A stretch of DNA of 64,000 nt from Aliishimia sp965656085 (GTDB lineage: Bacteria > Pseudomonadota > Alphaproteobacteria > Rhodobacterales > Rhodobacteraceae). Shown in pieces: positions 8,133-16,657 of the stretch. The DNA lies in the NCBI GenBank assembly GCA_965656085.1, contig CBFHJA010000021.1, positions 1 through 64,000 of the forward strand, written 5' to 3'. The position numbers and the translations under genes were made by a program. Position 1 is the first letter of the stretch. Every line of letters begins with the position of its first letter. The notes under the pieces are model-generated. The model had not been told where the DNA came from. It made no database searches and was given only the letters and a program-made list of their open reading frames with translations.

Positions 8133-9305
8133 CTAGCCGATCATTTCGCTGGCCCCGTCGCGCGTGCTGGCATAGTGGCGGTCAAGCCGTTGCAGCGCGA
8201 TGCGCAGCACGATCTTGCCGGACCGCGCCGACCAGCCCATCTGCGCCTCGCAGGTTTCCAGCCCTTCCAGAAGGCAGCAGCAGCGGAAGGCGACATCGCG
8301 CAGGCCGGGCCCGAGCTCTTCGAGCGCATCGAGTACCCGGGCGCGCGCCGCGAGCGGACCGTAGCCGGGAAGGCTGGCGCGCAGGCTGTCGGGCAGGATG
8401 TCCCCGAGCGCCGTGATCCCCAGCAGGTAGCCGCCCCAGTCGACCTCGGCATCGTTCTCCATTTGCGCCAGTTCGTAGTCTTCGCGCAGACGCTCACCGA
8501 CGCGCACCAGCGCGGGGGGCAGAAAGGGTCCGCCTGACTTGTCCTTGCGCCGCGAGAGCGCGGTCAGGGGCGAGTCGGCGAGATTGTAACAGACCTTGCG
8601 CGGAGTGCCGGTCTCGTCGCGCACCGTGCGCTCACCCCAGACGCGCTGCGCGGGCGTGAAGGGCACGATTCCGTCGGAAAAGCCTGCCGGTTGCAGCCCT
8701 TGCTCGGCGCTGCCCGGAAAGCGTTCGAGGAAGGCTTTGACGGCGTCCCGGCCGGCTGCCGTGATGGTGTAGCGCCGCAGCCGGCCTGTGGACTGGGTCT
8801 CGATCCATTCGCGCACGGCCATGTCCTCCGCTATGTTCTGCGCGACGACGGCGGTGCGGGTGGGCGTGCCGTCCTCGCTTTCGCGCAGCACAACGGCGGT
8901 GTCCATGTCGACGGCGACGGCCAGAACGGCCCCGGTTTCGCACAGACGCCGCAGAACGCGCAGCGCTTCTTTTTCGAAGCTGTGCAGGGCGCCGGGAAGG
9001 GCGTCCGAAATCAGTGTCTTGGTCATGTCCGTCAGTTCCCTTTTGACTGTGTCCGCCAGATCGGGCGTGTCCGGGCCGAACCGCGCTTCCATACGGCGCA
9101 ATGCGGCGTCGATGAGCGGGTCGTCCCGCTGGCTTTCGATGCGGCGGATCCGGCGTGAAATGGTTGAGGCGTGGCAGGATTTGAGGCGGGCGAGATCCCG
9201 GATCGCGATCCCGGCGCCGGTATGGGCAAGATAGTCTTGCACAGCTTCCGGAATGGGGCTGGGGACGGCGGCGATGGTCTCTGGCCTGATGTTGTCGAAG
9301 CCCAT
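8133..9305 (-). CDS. HTH protein with DUF6456 domain
   Basis: The 390-residue protein has an N-terminal helix-turn-helix at about residues 27-57, ending in HASTISRRIRRIE. The C-terminal half matches what I know as DUF6456, with landmarks FTPAQRVWGERTV and ENDAEVDWGGYLLG. It looks like a DNA-binding regulator specific to Rhodobacterales; its targets are not known to me. An AAAGGA ribosome site precedes the ATG. The upstream region carries two DnaA-box-like sequences and a CtrA-like site shared with a divergent DUF6477 gene, hinting at cell-cycle-linked control. Confidence 0.75.
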   Translation of the reverse strand: MGFDNIRPETIAAVPSPIPEAVQDYLAHTGAGIAIRDLARLKSCHASTISRRIRRIESQRDDPLIDAALRRMEARFGPDTPDLADTVKRELTDMTKTLISDALPGALHSFEKEALRVLRRLCETGAVLAVAVDMDTAVVLRESEDGTPTRTAVVAQNIAEDMAVREWIETQSTGRLRRYTITAAGRDAVKAFLERFPGSAEQGLQPAGFSDGIVPFTPAQRVWGERTVRDETGTPRKVCYNLADSPLTALSRRKDKSGGPFLPPALVRVGERLREDYELAQMENDAEVDWGGYLLGITALGDILPDSLRASLPGYGPLAARARVLDALEELGPGLRDVAFRCCCLLEGLETCEAQMGWSARSGKIVLRIALQRLDRHYASTRDGASEMIG

Positions 9306-9350
9306 GCGGGTTTGGTCCTTTCACGCGGTGCTTGTCGCGGATCACTAAAC

Positions 9351-9370
9351 TTATCCACAACTTGTCCACA
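9351..9370 (+). promoter_or_regulatory. Tandem DnaA-box-like sites
   Basis: TTATCCACA at 9351-9359 is a perfect match to the E. coli DnaA consensus. TTGTCCACA follows at 9362-9370 with one mismatch, 11 bases later in the same orientation. They lie about 50 bases upstream of the DUF6456 start codon. Two sites are too few for an origin, so gene regulation by DnaA is the more reasonable idea. Confidence 0.45.
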
Positions 9371-9389
9371 ACCTTAGAGGGTGATTTGG

Positions 9390-9404
9390 TTACGGAAGTC
9401 TTAA
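9390..9404. promoter_or_regulatory. Near-consensus CtrA site
   Basis: TTAC, seven bases, then TTAA matches the CtrA full site TTAA-N7-TTAA at seven of eight positions. It sits between the divergent DUF6456 and DUF6477 genes, 20 bases from the DnaA-box-like pair. Confidence 0.35.
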
Positions 9405-9545
9405 TCGGAAATCCGGGTTTGAGTATTGTTTCCAAACCATAAACTTGTCCTTCCGAACCGTTCGCCCCCCCGCATCTGCGCGCAACAGCCACAAAACCGT
9501 GCCACTCTTCTGGGCAATCGAAACGCATCCCGGAAAGGTGCCCCA

Positions 9546-9848
9546 ATGCAAGATATCCTCACCCGCATCGCCCGCCTCAAGCGCCCCCGCCTGCTCAGCC
9601 GCGCCGCCCGGATCGGGGCGACGGGCTACCGCCGCGAACTGCACCTGCCCCGGCTGCTGAACGAGGCCCGCCTGCCGCGCAGCGCCGAAGCGCTGCTGAA
9701 GCTCAGCGAGATCGAGGCGGAGATGAATGGTCTGCGCAGCGCAGGCGCGCAAGAGTATCACATGCCCCGGCATGTGGAGGTTCTGATCGCCATCGTCGGC
9801 GAAAGCGCCTTGCTCCGGGACAGCGCCGAGCGCCTGCGGGCGGTGTGA
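9546..9848 (+). CDS. DUF6477 family protein
   Basis: This 100-residue, Arg/Leu/Ala-rich protein starts MQDILTRIARLKRP and matches the small DUF6477 family seen in Rhodobacterales. It is mostly helical by composition, with no signal peptide or membrane segment. Its function is unknown. The ATG at 9546 is preceded by GGAAAGG; a longer in-frame extension to 9426 reads through the regulatory region and lacks a ribosome site. It is divergent from the DUF6456 gene, and the two may share control sites. Confidence 0.7.
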   Translation: MQDILTRIARLKRPRLLSRAARIGATGYRRELHLPRLLNEARLPRSAEALLKLSEIEAEMNGLRSAGAQEYHMPRHVEVLIAIVGESALLRDSAERLRAV

Positions 9849-9983
9849 ACGCTGCATGGTCCGAATGCTCCGCATCCGGTCGGGCGCGCCTGACCGGCGT
9901 GCCCCATAGGCTGGGCAATTTGCCCACCACCCAACTCCAAAACCTGCCCGATACAGCCGCCAAAGGGCGGCCCGGCACCGCCG

Positions 9984-11531
9984 CTAGATAAACGCGTCGG
10001 GCTCGGCGGCTTTCTTCTGCGCCACAAACTCCCGCAGCGCCTCCGCAATCCCGGGGTCCATCGCCGGCTGCTGGTACTGCGCCAGCAAGGTCTCGACCCG
10101 GCTGCGTGCCAGCTCCTGCGTGTCCCGCGCCCCTTCGTCCGACCATGTCTCGAACGGTTTGTAGTCGAGCAAATTGGACTTCCAGAACGCCGATTTGAAA
10201 TGCGCCTGCGTGTGCGCACAGCCGAGATAATGCCCACCCGGGCCAACCTCGCGGATCGCATCCATCGCCTGTGCGTCCTCGTCCACCGACACACCCTTGG
10301 CCAAGTGGTGCAACACGCCAAGCTGGTCCGCGTCCATCACAAATTTCTCGAAGGAAGACACGAGCCCCCCCTCCAGCCAGCCGCAGGAATGGAGCATGAA
10401 GTTCACCCCCGACAGCAGCCCCATATTGAGCGAGTTCGCCGTCTCATAGGCGGCCTGCGCATCGGGCAGTTTCGAGCCACAGAACGAGCCCGCCGAGCGG
10501 TAGGGCAGCCCCATGCGCCGCGCCAGTTGACCCGCGCCATAGGTGATATGCGCCGCCTCCGGCGTGCCGAAAGTAGGCGCGCCCGAGTTCATGTCGATGG
10601 AGGTCACGAAGGCCCCCATGATCACCGGCGCGCCGGGCCGCACGAGCTGGTTATAGGCAATCCCCGCCAGCACTTCGGCCATGACCTGCGTAAGTGTGCC
10701 CGCCACCGAGACCGGCGCCATCGCGCCGCCGACGATGAAGGGCGAGACGATGCAGGCTTGGTTGTTCTGCGCATAGATTTCCATCGACCCCATCATCACG
10801 TCGTCGAAGGTGAGCGGCGAGTTGATGTTGATGAGCGAGGTCATCACCGTGTTGGTCTGCACGAACTCGGGGCCGAAGAGGACCCCCGCCATGTCGACGC
10901 TGTCCTGCGCCCTTGAGGGCTCCGTCACCGAGCCCATGAAGGGCTTGTCGGACAGGGTCATATGGGCATGCAGCATGTCGAGGTGACGCTTGTTCACGGC
11001 CACATCGGTGGGCTCGCACACGGTGCCGCCCGAATGGTGCAGCCATTTTGACATATAGCCGAGCTTCACGAATTTCTCGAAATCGGCCATCGTGGCATAG
11101 CGCCGACCGCCCTGCACATCGCGCACGAAGGGCGGGCCGTAGACCGGGGCGAGCACGAGGTTGCGCCCCCCGATCTCCACCGAGCGCGCGGGATTGCGCG
11201 CATGCTGCGTGAAGGTCTTGGGCGCGGTGCTGCAGAGCTGCCGTGCCAGCCCGCGCGGGATGCGCACGCGCTCGCCCTGCACATCCGCCCCGGCGTCTTT
11301 CCAGCGCGCCAAAGCGGCGGGGTTGTTCACGAAATTGACCCCGACCTCTTCCAGAACGGTCTCGGCATTGGCCTCGATGATCTCCAGCGCCTCGTCGTTC
11401 AGAATCTCGAAATTGGGGATGTTGCGCTCGATGAATTTCGCGGTCTCGAAAGACACCGCGCCGCGTTCCGCCCGCCGCGCGGCTCCACCTCCACCACGTC
11501 CACGCCGCCGGGTTGCTGCCTCTGCTGCCAT
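9984..11531 (-). CDS. MttB-superfamily (non-pyrrolysine) methyltransferase
   Basis: This is a 515-residue member of the trimethylamine methyltransferase (MttB) family, which moves methyl groups from quaternary amines to a corrinoid protein. It reads through without any in-frame TAG, so it belongs to the non-pyrrolysine branch; characterised relatives use glycine betaine or similar substrates. The N-terminus has a Gly/Arg-rich low-complexity stretch (RRRGRGGGG). The ATG at 11531 is supported by GGGAG eight bases upstream. No corrinoid protein or reductive activase gene is nearby, so its partner must be encoded elsewhere. Substrate unknown. Confidence 0.88.
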   Translation of the reverse strand: MAAEAATRRRGRGGGGAARRAERGAVSFETAKFIERNIPNFEILNDEALEIIEANAETVLEEVGVNFVNNPAALARWKDAGADVQGERVRIPRGLARQLCSTAPKTFTQHARNPARSVEIGGRNLVLAPVYGPPFVRDVQGGRRYATMADFEKFVKLGYMSKWLHHSGGTVCEPTDVAVNKRHLDMLHAHMTLSDKPFMGSVTEPSRAQDSVDMAGVLFGPEFVQTNTVMTSLININSPLTFDDVMMGSMEIYAQNNQACIVSPFIVGGAMAPVSVAGTLTQVMAEVLAGIAYNQLVRPGAPVIMGAFVTSIDMNSGAPTFGTPEAAHITYGAGQLARRMGLPYRSAGSFCGSKLPDAQAAYETANSLNMGLLSGVNFMLHSCGWLEGGLVSSFEKFVMDADQLGVLHHLAKGVSVDEDAQAMDAIREVGPGGHYLGCAHTQAHFKSAFWKSNLLDYKPFETWSDEGARDTQELARSRVETLLAQYQQPAMDPGIAEALREFVAQKKAAEPDAFI

Positions 11532-11656
11532 GTTCTGCACTCCCACGAGTCGCCATACGTTGCGCGAATATCTACGCCAGCGCGCCCCGATGCCGCCCGC
11601 AAAGAACGCCCCTTCCGGTCAAAAAGCGACACGCACGCCCTCCGAACGCGCTTCTT

Positions 11657-11702
11657 GTTTTCCTTATGACCAAAATATTCCGGGGTCCGGGGCAGAGCCC
11701 CG
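11657..11702. repeat. Dispersed intergenic repeat, copy A
   Basis: This copy carries GTTTTCCTTATGACC then AAAATATTCCGG, followed by a CCGGGG/CCCCGG hairpin. Related copies occur at 21483-21510 and 53229-53254. This one lies between the divergent methyltransferase and guaA starts. It is the type of small intergenic repeat common in Rhodobacteraceae genomes. Confidence 0.6.
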
Positions 11703-11747
11703 GTCCAGCCTCTTGCCAGCCGCGCAACACCGGCCTAATGCCGAAGC

Positions 11748-13328
11748 ATGACCCAATCCCATGATCGCCTCCTCATCATCGACTTCGGCAGCCAGGTCAC
11801 GCAGCTCATCGCGCGCCGCCTGCGCGAGCTGAATGTCTACTGCGAAATCCACCCCTATCAGAAGGTCACCGATGCCTTCCTGACCGCCTTCGCGCCCAAG
11901 GCGATCATCTTCTCCGGCGGCCCCGACAGCGTCACCCGCGAAGGCTCCCCGCGCGCGCCCGAAAGCGCGTTCAGCCTCGGCGTGCCGATCCTCGGCATCT
12001 GCTATGGCCAGCAGGTGATGATGCAACAACTCGGCGGACGGGTCGAAGGCGGCAAGCACTCCGGCGGCGGCGGCACGGCGGAGTTCGGACGCGCCTACGT
12101 GATCCCCACCGCCGAGCATATCCCGCTGCTCGAAGGCTGGTTCCAGAACGATCTCGACCGCGAGCAGGTCTGGATGTCCCATGGCGACCATGTGAGCCAA
12201 CTGGCTCCCGGCTTCGCAGTCTACGGCACCTCCCCCGGCGCGCCCTTCGCAATCACCGCCGATCTGGACCGCCACTTCTACGCGGTGCAGTTCCACCCCG
12301 AGGTGCACCACACCCCCAACGGCGCGAAGCTCTACGAGAATTTCGTTCGGCTGGCAGGGTTTACCGGCGACTGGACGATGGATGCCTACCGCGAACAGGC
12401 CATTGAAGAGATCCGCGCACAGGTCGGCGACAAGCGCGTGATCTGCGGCCTCTCGGGCGGCGTTGACAGCTCCGTCGCGGCGGTGCTGATCCACGAGGCG
12501 ATTGGCGACCAGCTGACCTGCGTCTTCGTCGACCACGGCCTTCTGCGCAAGAACGAGGCGGACGAGGTCGTGACCATGTTCCGCGACAATTACAACATCC
12601 CGCTCATCCACGCCGACGAGACCGAGCTGTTCCTCGGCGCGCTCGAAGGCCAGTCCGACCCCGAGACCAAGCGCAAGATCATCGGCAAGCTGTTCATCGA
12701 CGTGTTCCAGAAATACGCGGGCGAGATCGAGGGCGCGGAGTTCCTTGCCCAAGGCACCCTCTACCCGGACGTGATCGAAAGCGTGAGCTTCTCCGGCGGC
12801 CCCTCGGTGACGATCAAATCCCACCATAACGTGGGCGGTCTGCCCGAAAAGATGGGCCTCAAACTGGTCGAGCCGCTGCGTGAGCTGTTCAAGGACGAGG
12901 TCCGCGCGCTTGGCCGCGAGCTGGGCCTTCCCGACAGCTTCATCGGCCGCCACCCCTTCCCCGGCCCGGGCCTTGCGATCCGCTGCCCCGGCGAGATCAC
13001 ACGGCAAAAACTCGACATCCTGCGCGAGGCGGACGCGGTTTATATCGACCAGATCCGCAAGCACGGGCTCTATGACGAGATCTGGCAGGCCTTCTGCGCG
13101 ATCCTGCCGGTGCGTACGGTGGGCGTGATGGGCGATGGGCGCACCTATGATTTCGCCTGTGCGCTGCGGGCGGTGACGTCCGTGGATGGCATGACGGCGG
13201 ATTACTACCCGTTCAGCCATGAGTTCCTTGGCGAGACGGCAACGCGGATCATCAACGAGGTGCCGGGGATCAACCGGGTGACCTATGACATTACCTCCAA
13301 GCCTCCGGGCACGATTGAGTGGGAGTGA
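11748..13328 (+). CDS. guaA: GMP synthase (glutamine-hydrolysing)
   Basis: GuaA converts XMP to GMP using glutamine and ATP, the last step of guanine nucleotide synthesis. The N-terminal class I amidotransferase has Cys85 (LGICYGQQ) and His183/Glu185 (QFHPEVHH). The ATP-pyrophosphatase domain has the PP-loop SGGVDSS at 236-242. The C-terminal dimerisation domain ends in the typical KPPGTIEWE. The length of 526 residues is normal. The gene stands alone; the downstream 225 bases carry a LexA-type box before the next gene. Confidence 0.98.
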   Translation: MTQSHDRLLIIDFGSQVTQLIARRLRELNVYCEIHPYQKVTDAFLTAFAPKAIIFSGGPDSVTREGSPRAPESAFSLGVPILGICYGQQVMMQQLGGRVEGGKHSGGGGTAEFGRAYVIPTAEHIPLLEGWFQNDLDREQVWMSHGDHVSQLAPGFAVYGTSPGAPFAITADLDRHFYAVQFHPEVHHTPNGAKLYENFVRLAGFTGDWTMDAYREQAIEEIRAQVGDKRVICGLSGGVDSSVAAVLIHEAIGDQLTCVFVDHGLLRKNEADEVVTMFRDNYNIPLIHADETELFLGALEGQSDPETKRKIIGKLFIDVFQKYAGEIEGAEFLAQGTLYPDVIESVSFSGGPSVTIKSHHNVGGLPEKMGLKLVEPLRELFKDEVRALGRELGLPDSFIGRHPFPGPGLAIRCPGEITRQKLDILREADAVYIDQIRKHGLYDEIWQAFCAILPVRTVGVMGDGRTYDFACALRAVTSVDGMTADYYPFSHEFLGETATRIINEVPGINRVTYDITSKPPGTIEWE

Positions 13329-13399
13329 GTCGGAGCGCTACAAAAAACACGCCTGGGTTGTTTTTGGTTCGTTCTCAAGGATCTAGCGGGCGGCACGTC

Positions 13400-13414
13400 G
13401 AACGAAAACAGAAC
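13400..13414. promoter_or_regulatory. LexA-type SOS box upstream of DMT exporter
   Basis: GAAC-GAAAACA-GAAC is a perfect GAAC-N7-GAAC, that is GTTC-N7-GTTC on the other strand. This is the alphaproteobacterial LexA operator. It lies 139 bases before the exporter start codon and about 70 bases after guaA. No gene on the minus strand could use it. Confidence 0.5.
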
Positions 13415-13553
13415 GCATTAACGGAATGTTGGATACAGGTTACGAAACGATAAACGGAACTGTTTCCAAGTAAGAAACACTGGGCCGCCAAAAAATGGTC
13501 AACTCGCACGAATCACCTCCCCCGATTCGGCGAGGCAGGGGAGGACGGGAGCC

Positions 13554-14423
13554 ATGAGCGACATCGCCAAGGGCGTGATCTGGATGATCGGCACCCTGCT
13601 CTCCTTCACGACGATGGCCGTCGCGGGCCGGGAACTGGCAGGCATTCTCGACACGTTCGAGGTGATGCTCTACCGCTCGGTTGTCGGCGTGGTGATCGTA
13701 GCGCTGGTGATCACCGTTTTGGGCAAATGGCACGAGGTGCGCACCCAGAAGCTCAGCTGGCACATGGCGCGCAATCTGGCGCATTTCACCGGGCAGAACC
13801 TGTGGTTCTATGCCGTGACCGTGATCCCGCTGGCGCAGGTCTTCGCGCTGGAGTTCACCTCGCCGCTCTGGGTGATCCTGCTCTCGCCGCTGCTCCTCGG
13901 CGAGCGCATGACCCTCGTGCGCAGCGCGAGCGCCCTTCTGGGCTTCCTCGGCATCCTGCTCGTCACCCGCCCCGGCGCAATGACCGAACTCAATCTCGGC
14001 ATCGTCACGGCGGCCTCCTGCGCGATCTTCTTCGCGCTGACCATCATCACCACCAAACGCCTGACCCGCACCGACAGTGTCGCCTGCATCCTGTTCTACC
14101 TCACCACGCTGCAACTCGTGTTCGGGCTGGTGACGGCGGGCTGGGATGGCGATATCGCGGTGCCGACCGGTCTGCCCTTGCTCTGGGCGGTGCTGATCGG
14201 GTTTGCCGGGCTGATGGCACATTTCTGCTATACCAACGCCCTGCGCCTCGCGCCCGCGACCGTGGTCGTGCCGATTGATTTCGCCCGCCTGCCGATGATC
14301 GCCTTCGTGGCGTGGCTGGCCTATGCCGAGGTGGTCGACCCGATGGTGTTTATCGGCGCGGCGATGATCTTCGGCGCGAACTACCTCAACATCTGGACCG
14401 AAACCCGCAAAGTCCGCGCCTGA
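13554..14423 (+). CDS. EamA/DMT family transporter
   Basis: The 289-residue protein has ten hydrophobic helices arranged as two EamA repeats, the architecture of drug/metabolite exporters. Landmarks include FTGQNLWFYAVTVIPLAQV in the first repeat and the PIDFARLPMIAF region in the second. Substrate cannot be deduced from sequence. The ATG follows GGACGGGAG. A LexA-type box and a TGTTTC/GAAACA inverted repeat (13461-13478) occupy the upstream region, so its expression may be regulated. It is transcribed alone. Confidence 0.88.
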   Translation: MSDIAKGVIWMIGTLLSFTTMAVAGRELAGILDTFEVMLYRSVVGVVIVALVITVLGKWHEVRTQKLSWHMARNLAHFTGQNLWFYAVTVIPLAQVFALEFTSPLWVILLSPLLLGERMTLVRSASALLGFLGILLVTRPGAMTELNLGIVTAASCAIFFALTIITTKRLTRTDSVACILFYLTTLQLVFGLVTAGWDGDIAVPTGLPLLWAVLIGFAGLMAHFCYTNALRLAPATVVVPIDFARLPMIAFVAWLAYAEVVDPMVFIGAAMIFGANYLNIWTETRKVRA

Positions 14424-14498
14424 CATTGGAGGGGGGGAACGCGCCTTCGGCGCATAGGGGAGGTCTGCTTCAGCCTACCGCGTCAGCGGCGGGCGCGG

Positions 14499-14536
14499 CC
14501 CGGCAGGCGCGTTTCGCAGAAAAGCTGCCGGGAGGG
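14499..14536. repeat. CCCGGCAG hairpin repeat, copy 1
   Basis: CCCGGCAG opens and GGGAGGG closes a short hairpin unit, with a variable inner stem (GCGTTTCGCAGAAAAGC). The same frame occurs at 38439-38474 and 53281-53316. It lies after the exporter gene. Confidence 0.55.
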
Positions 14537-14611
14537 CCACCGCCGAAACGTTAACGCCGCCCCACCGTACGCCACCTAAACCTTGTCAAATCGCGGAACG
14601 AATCGGAATTT

Positions 14612-14669
14612 GTATGTACAGTGTATGTACAGCTGCCATACGCGCAGCCATACACCGTATGTACCTTGT
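14612..14669. repeat. GTATG/CCATAC iteron element, copy 2
   Basis: Two GTATGTACAG units start 11 bases apart (14612 and 14623). Two CCATAC units follow, 12 bases apart (14636 and 14648), then a last GTATG (14657), closed by TACCTTGT. The 13-base step from GTATG to the first CCATAC equals that of copy 1 at 506-553. Here it lies about 150 bases before the ATPase start codon. Confidence 0.7.
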
Positions 14670-14822
14670 TTTACTGGCGTTAACCCGCATTTCGGCCAGT
14701 TTCAGGTTTTCCGCTGTTGCGCGCGTCCGCCCCGTTAACCTTTGCCCGGCCCGGGGCGGCGCGATTGACCGCGCGGACCTGCAAGGCTAACACGGCGCAC
14801 GGTTTTGCAAGGACGTGCCCAC

Positions 14823-15692
14823 ATGCTCTATGACACCGCCCAAGACTGGCGCGCCGCGCCGCGCAAACGGGTCTTGCTGTTCGGCATGTCCGGCCTTGGG
14901 AAAACCGTTCTAAGTCAAATGCTTCGCGATGGCGGCGATTGGTTTCACTACTCCATCGACTACCGCATCGGCACGCGCTACATGGGCGAATACATCACCG
15001 ACAACGCGAAAGCGGAGGCGATGAAAAACCCCTTCCTGCGCGATCTGCTCCTGTCGGACTCGATCTATATCGGCTCCAATATCAGCTTTTCGAACCTCAC
15101 CCCGGTCTCGACCTATCTCGGCAAGCCCGGCGATCCGGCCAAGGGCGGGCTGCCCATCGCCGAATACCGCCGCCGTCAGGAACAGTTCCGCACCGCCGAA
15201 ATCGCCGCCCTGCGCGACACGGGCTACTTCATCGACCGCGCGCTAAGGCTTTATAATTACGCGCATTTTATCTGCGACACGGGTGGGTCGATCTGCGAAT
15301 GGGTGGACCCCGAGGACCCAAACGATCCGCTGCTCTCCGAGCTTGCCGCGCACACGCTGATGATCTGGATCAAGGGTGATGACGCCCATACCGAGGAGCT
15401 GATCCGCCGCTTCGACAAGGCCCCCAAGCCGATGTCCTACCAGCCGGAATTCCTGACCCACTGCTGGGACGGCTATCTCGCCGAGACCGGCGCCGCGCCC
15501 GATCAAGTGGACCCCGACGCCTTCATCCGCTGGACCTACGCCAAGGCTCTCGCCCATCGCCAGCCGCGCTACGCAGCGATGGCGCGCTGGGGCGTGACCG
15601 TGAGTGCCGACGAGGTTATGTCACTGAAAAGTGAGGCGGATTTCACCGACCTGGTCGCCACCGCCCTTGAGCGCCGCGCCGCAGACGCTTAA
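14823..15692 (+). CDS. Conserved P-loop ATPase
   Basis: The 289-residue protein begins with a nucleotide-binding loop GMSGLGKT at residues 21-28. It resembles the ATPases annotated simply as ATPase in Rhodobacteraceae, including landmarks YSIDYRIGTRYMGE and CDTGGSICEW. No DNA- or membrane-related domain can be named, and its function is unknown. The ATG at 14823 is supported by AAGGACG; a TTG further upstream is not. It precedes metA by 38 bases, possibly as one transcript. The iteron element lies upstream. Confidence 0.75.
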   Translation: MLYDTAQDWRAAPRKRVLLFGMSGLGKTVLSQMLRDGGDWFHYSIDYRIGTRYMGEYITDNAKAEAMKNPFLRDLLLSDSIYIGSNISFSNLTPVSTYLGKPGDPAKGGLPIAEYRRRQEQFRTAEIAALRDTGYFIDRALRLYNYAHFICDTGGSICEWVDPEDPNDPLLSELAAHTLMIWIKGDDAHTEELIRRFDKAPKPMSYQPEFLTHCWDGYLAETGAAPDQVDPDAFIRWTYAKALAHRQPRYAAMARWGVTVSADEVMSLKSEADFTDLVATALERRAADA

Positions 15693-15730
15693 CTCACCGC
15701 TCCCAGCGAGCCAACCGAAACGGACCCGAC

Positions 15731-16657
15731 ATGCCGATCAAACTGCCAAGCACCCTGCCCGCCTATAGCGTGCTGACACGCGAGGGCGTGATGGTGCTCG
15801 ACGAGGATCTGGCCGCCCGTCAGGACATCCGCCCGCTGCGCATCGGGCTTCTGAACCTGATGCCGAAAAAGATCCAGACCGAGAACCAGTTCGCCCGGCT
15901 GATCGGGGCCACGCCCCTCCAGATCGAGCTGTCGCTGATCCGCATGTCCGAGCACCGGACCCGCAACACCGCCGCCGAACATATGGCTGAATTCTACCAG
16001 CCCTTTCAGGAGGTTAAGGACCAGAAATTCGACGGGCTGGTCATCACCGGCGCGCCGATCGAGCATCTGGACTTCGAAGACGTGACCTATTGGGACGAGC
16101 TTTGCGAGGTGATGGACTGGACGCAGACCAACGTGCATTCGACCTTCGGCGTGTGTTGGGGCGGCATGGCGATGCTGCACTATTTCCACAACGTGCCGAA
16201 ATATCTGCTCGGCAGCAAACTCTTCGGCACCTACCGCCATACCAATTTGCAGCCGGCCTCGCCCTATTTGCGAGGCTTTTCAGACGATTGCGTGGTACCG
16301 GTGTCGCGCTGGACCGAGGTGCGCGCGGCGGATGTGGAGGCGGCGGGGCTGCCGATCCTGCTGGGCAATGAGGAGACCGGCCCCTGCCTGATCGAAGATC
16401 CGGGCCACCGGGCACTGTATATTCTCAACCATTTCGAATATGACAGCGGCACGTTGAACGAAGAATACCAGCGCGATCTGGCCTCCAGCCAAATAGGCGG
16501 AGCCGAGATTGCGCTGCCGGTAAACTACTTCCCGGGCGATGATCCGGGTAGGCCCCCGCAAAACCGCTGGCGCAGCCACGCACATCTTCTATATGGCAAT
16601 TGGATTAACGAGATTTACCAATCCACGCCCTTTGAGCTAGAGAAAATCGGTGGCTAG
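15731..16657 (+). CDS. metA: Homoserine O-acyltransferase, probably acetyl-specific
   Basis: MetA acylates homoserine at the start of methionine biosynthesis. The 308-residue protein has the catalytic Cys142 (FGVCWGG) and the ILNHFEYD segment of the family. Position 111 is Glu (TGAPIEHLDF). In the family, Glu111 goes with acetyl-CoA use and Gly111 with succinyl-CoA use, so despite its usual name the enzyme is predicted to be a homoserine O-acetyltransferase. A hydrolase gene starts inside its 3' end. Confidence 0.95.
   Translation: MPIKLPSTLPAYSVLTREGVMVLDEDLAARQDIRPLRIGLLNLMPKKIQTENQFARLIGATPLQIELSLIRMSEHRTRNTAAEHMAEFYQPFQEVKDQKFDGLVITGAPIEHLDFEDVTYWDELCEVMDWTQTNVHSTFGVCWGGMAMLHYFHNVPKYLLGSKLFGTYRHTNLQPASPYLRGFSDDCVVPVSRWTEVRAADVEAAGLPILLGNEETGPCLIEDPGHRALYILNHFEYDSGTLNEEYQRDLASSQIGGAEIALPVNYFPGDDPGRPPQNRWRSHAHLLYGNWINEIYQSTPFELEKIGG

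Larger units (their letters stand above)
14424..14822. other. 399-base intergenic region with repeats
   Basis: No gene is seen. The left part holds a CCCGGCAG hairpin repeat (14499-14536), also present at two other loci. The middle holds copy 2 of the GTATG/CCATAC element. The rest is GC-rich spacer leading to the ATPase gene. Confidence 0.6.

Noticed and set aside
9351..9370. Chromosomal replication origin
   Set aside because: Only two DnaA-box-like sites and no A/T-rich unwinding region or neighbouring dnaA/hemE-type context are seen.
9984..11531. Pyrrolysine-containing MttB
   Set aside because: No in-frame TAG interrupts the gene, so it is a non-pyrrolysine family member.
11664..13220. 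A 518-codon open frame opposite guaA
   Set aside because: Antisense shadow of a clear GMP synthase, with no ribosome site and no recognisable domain.
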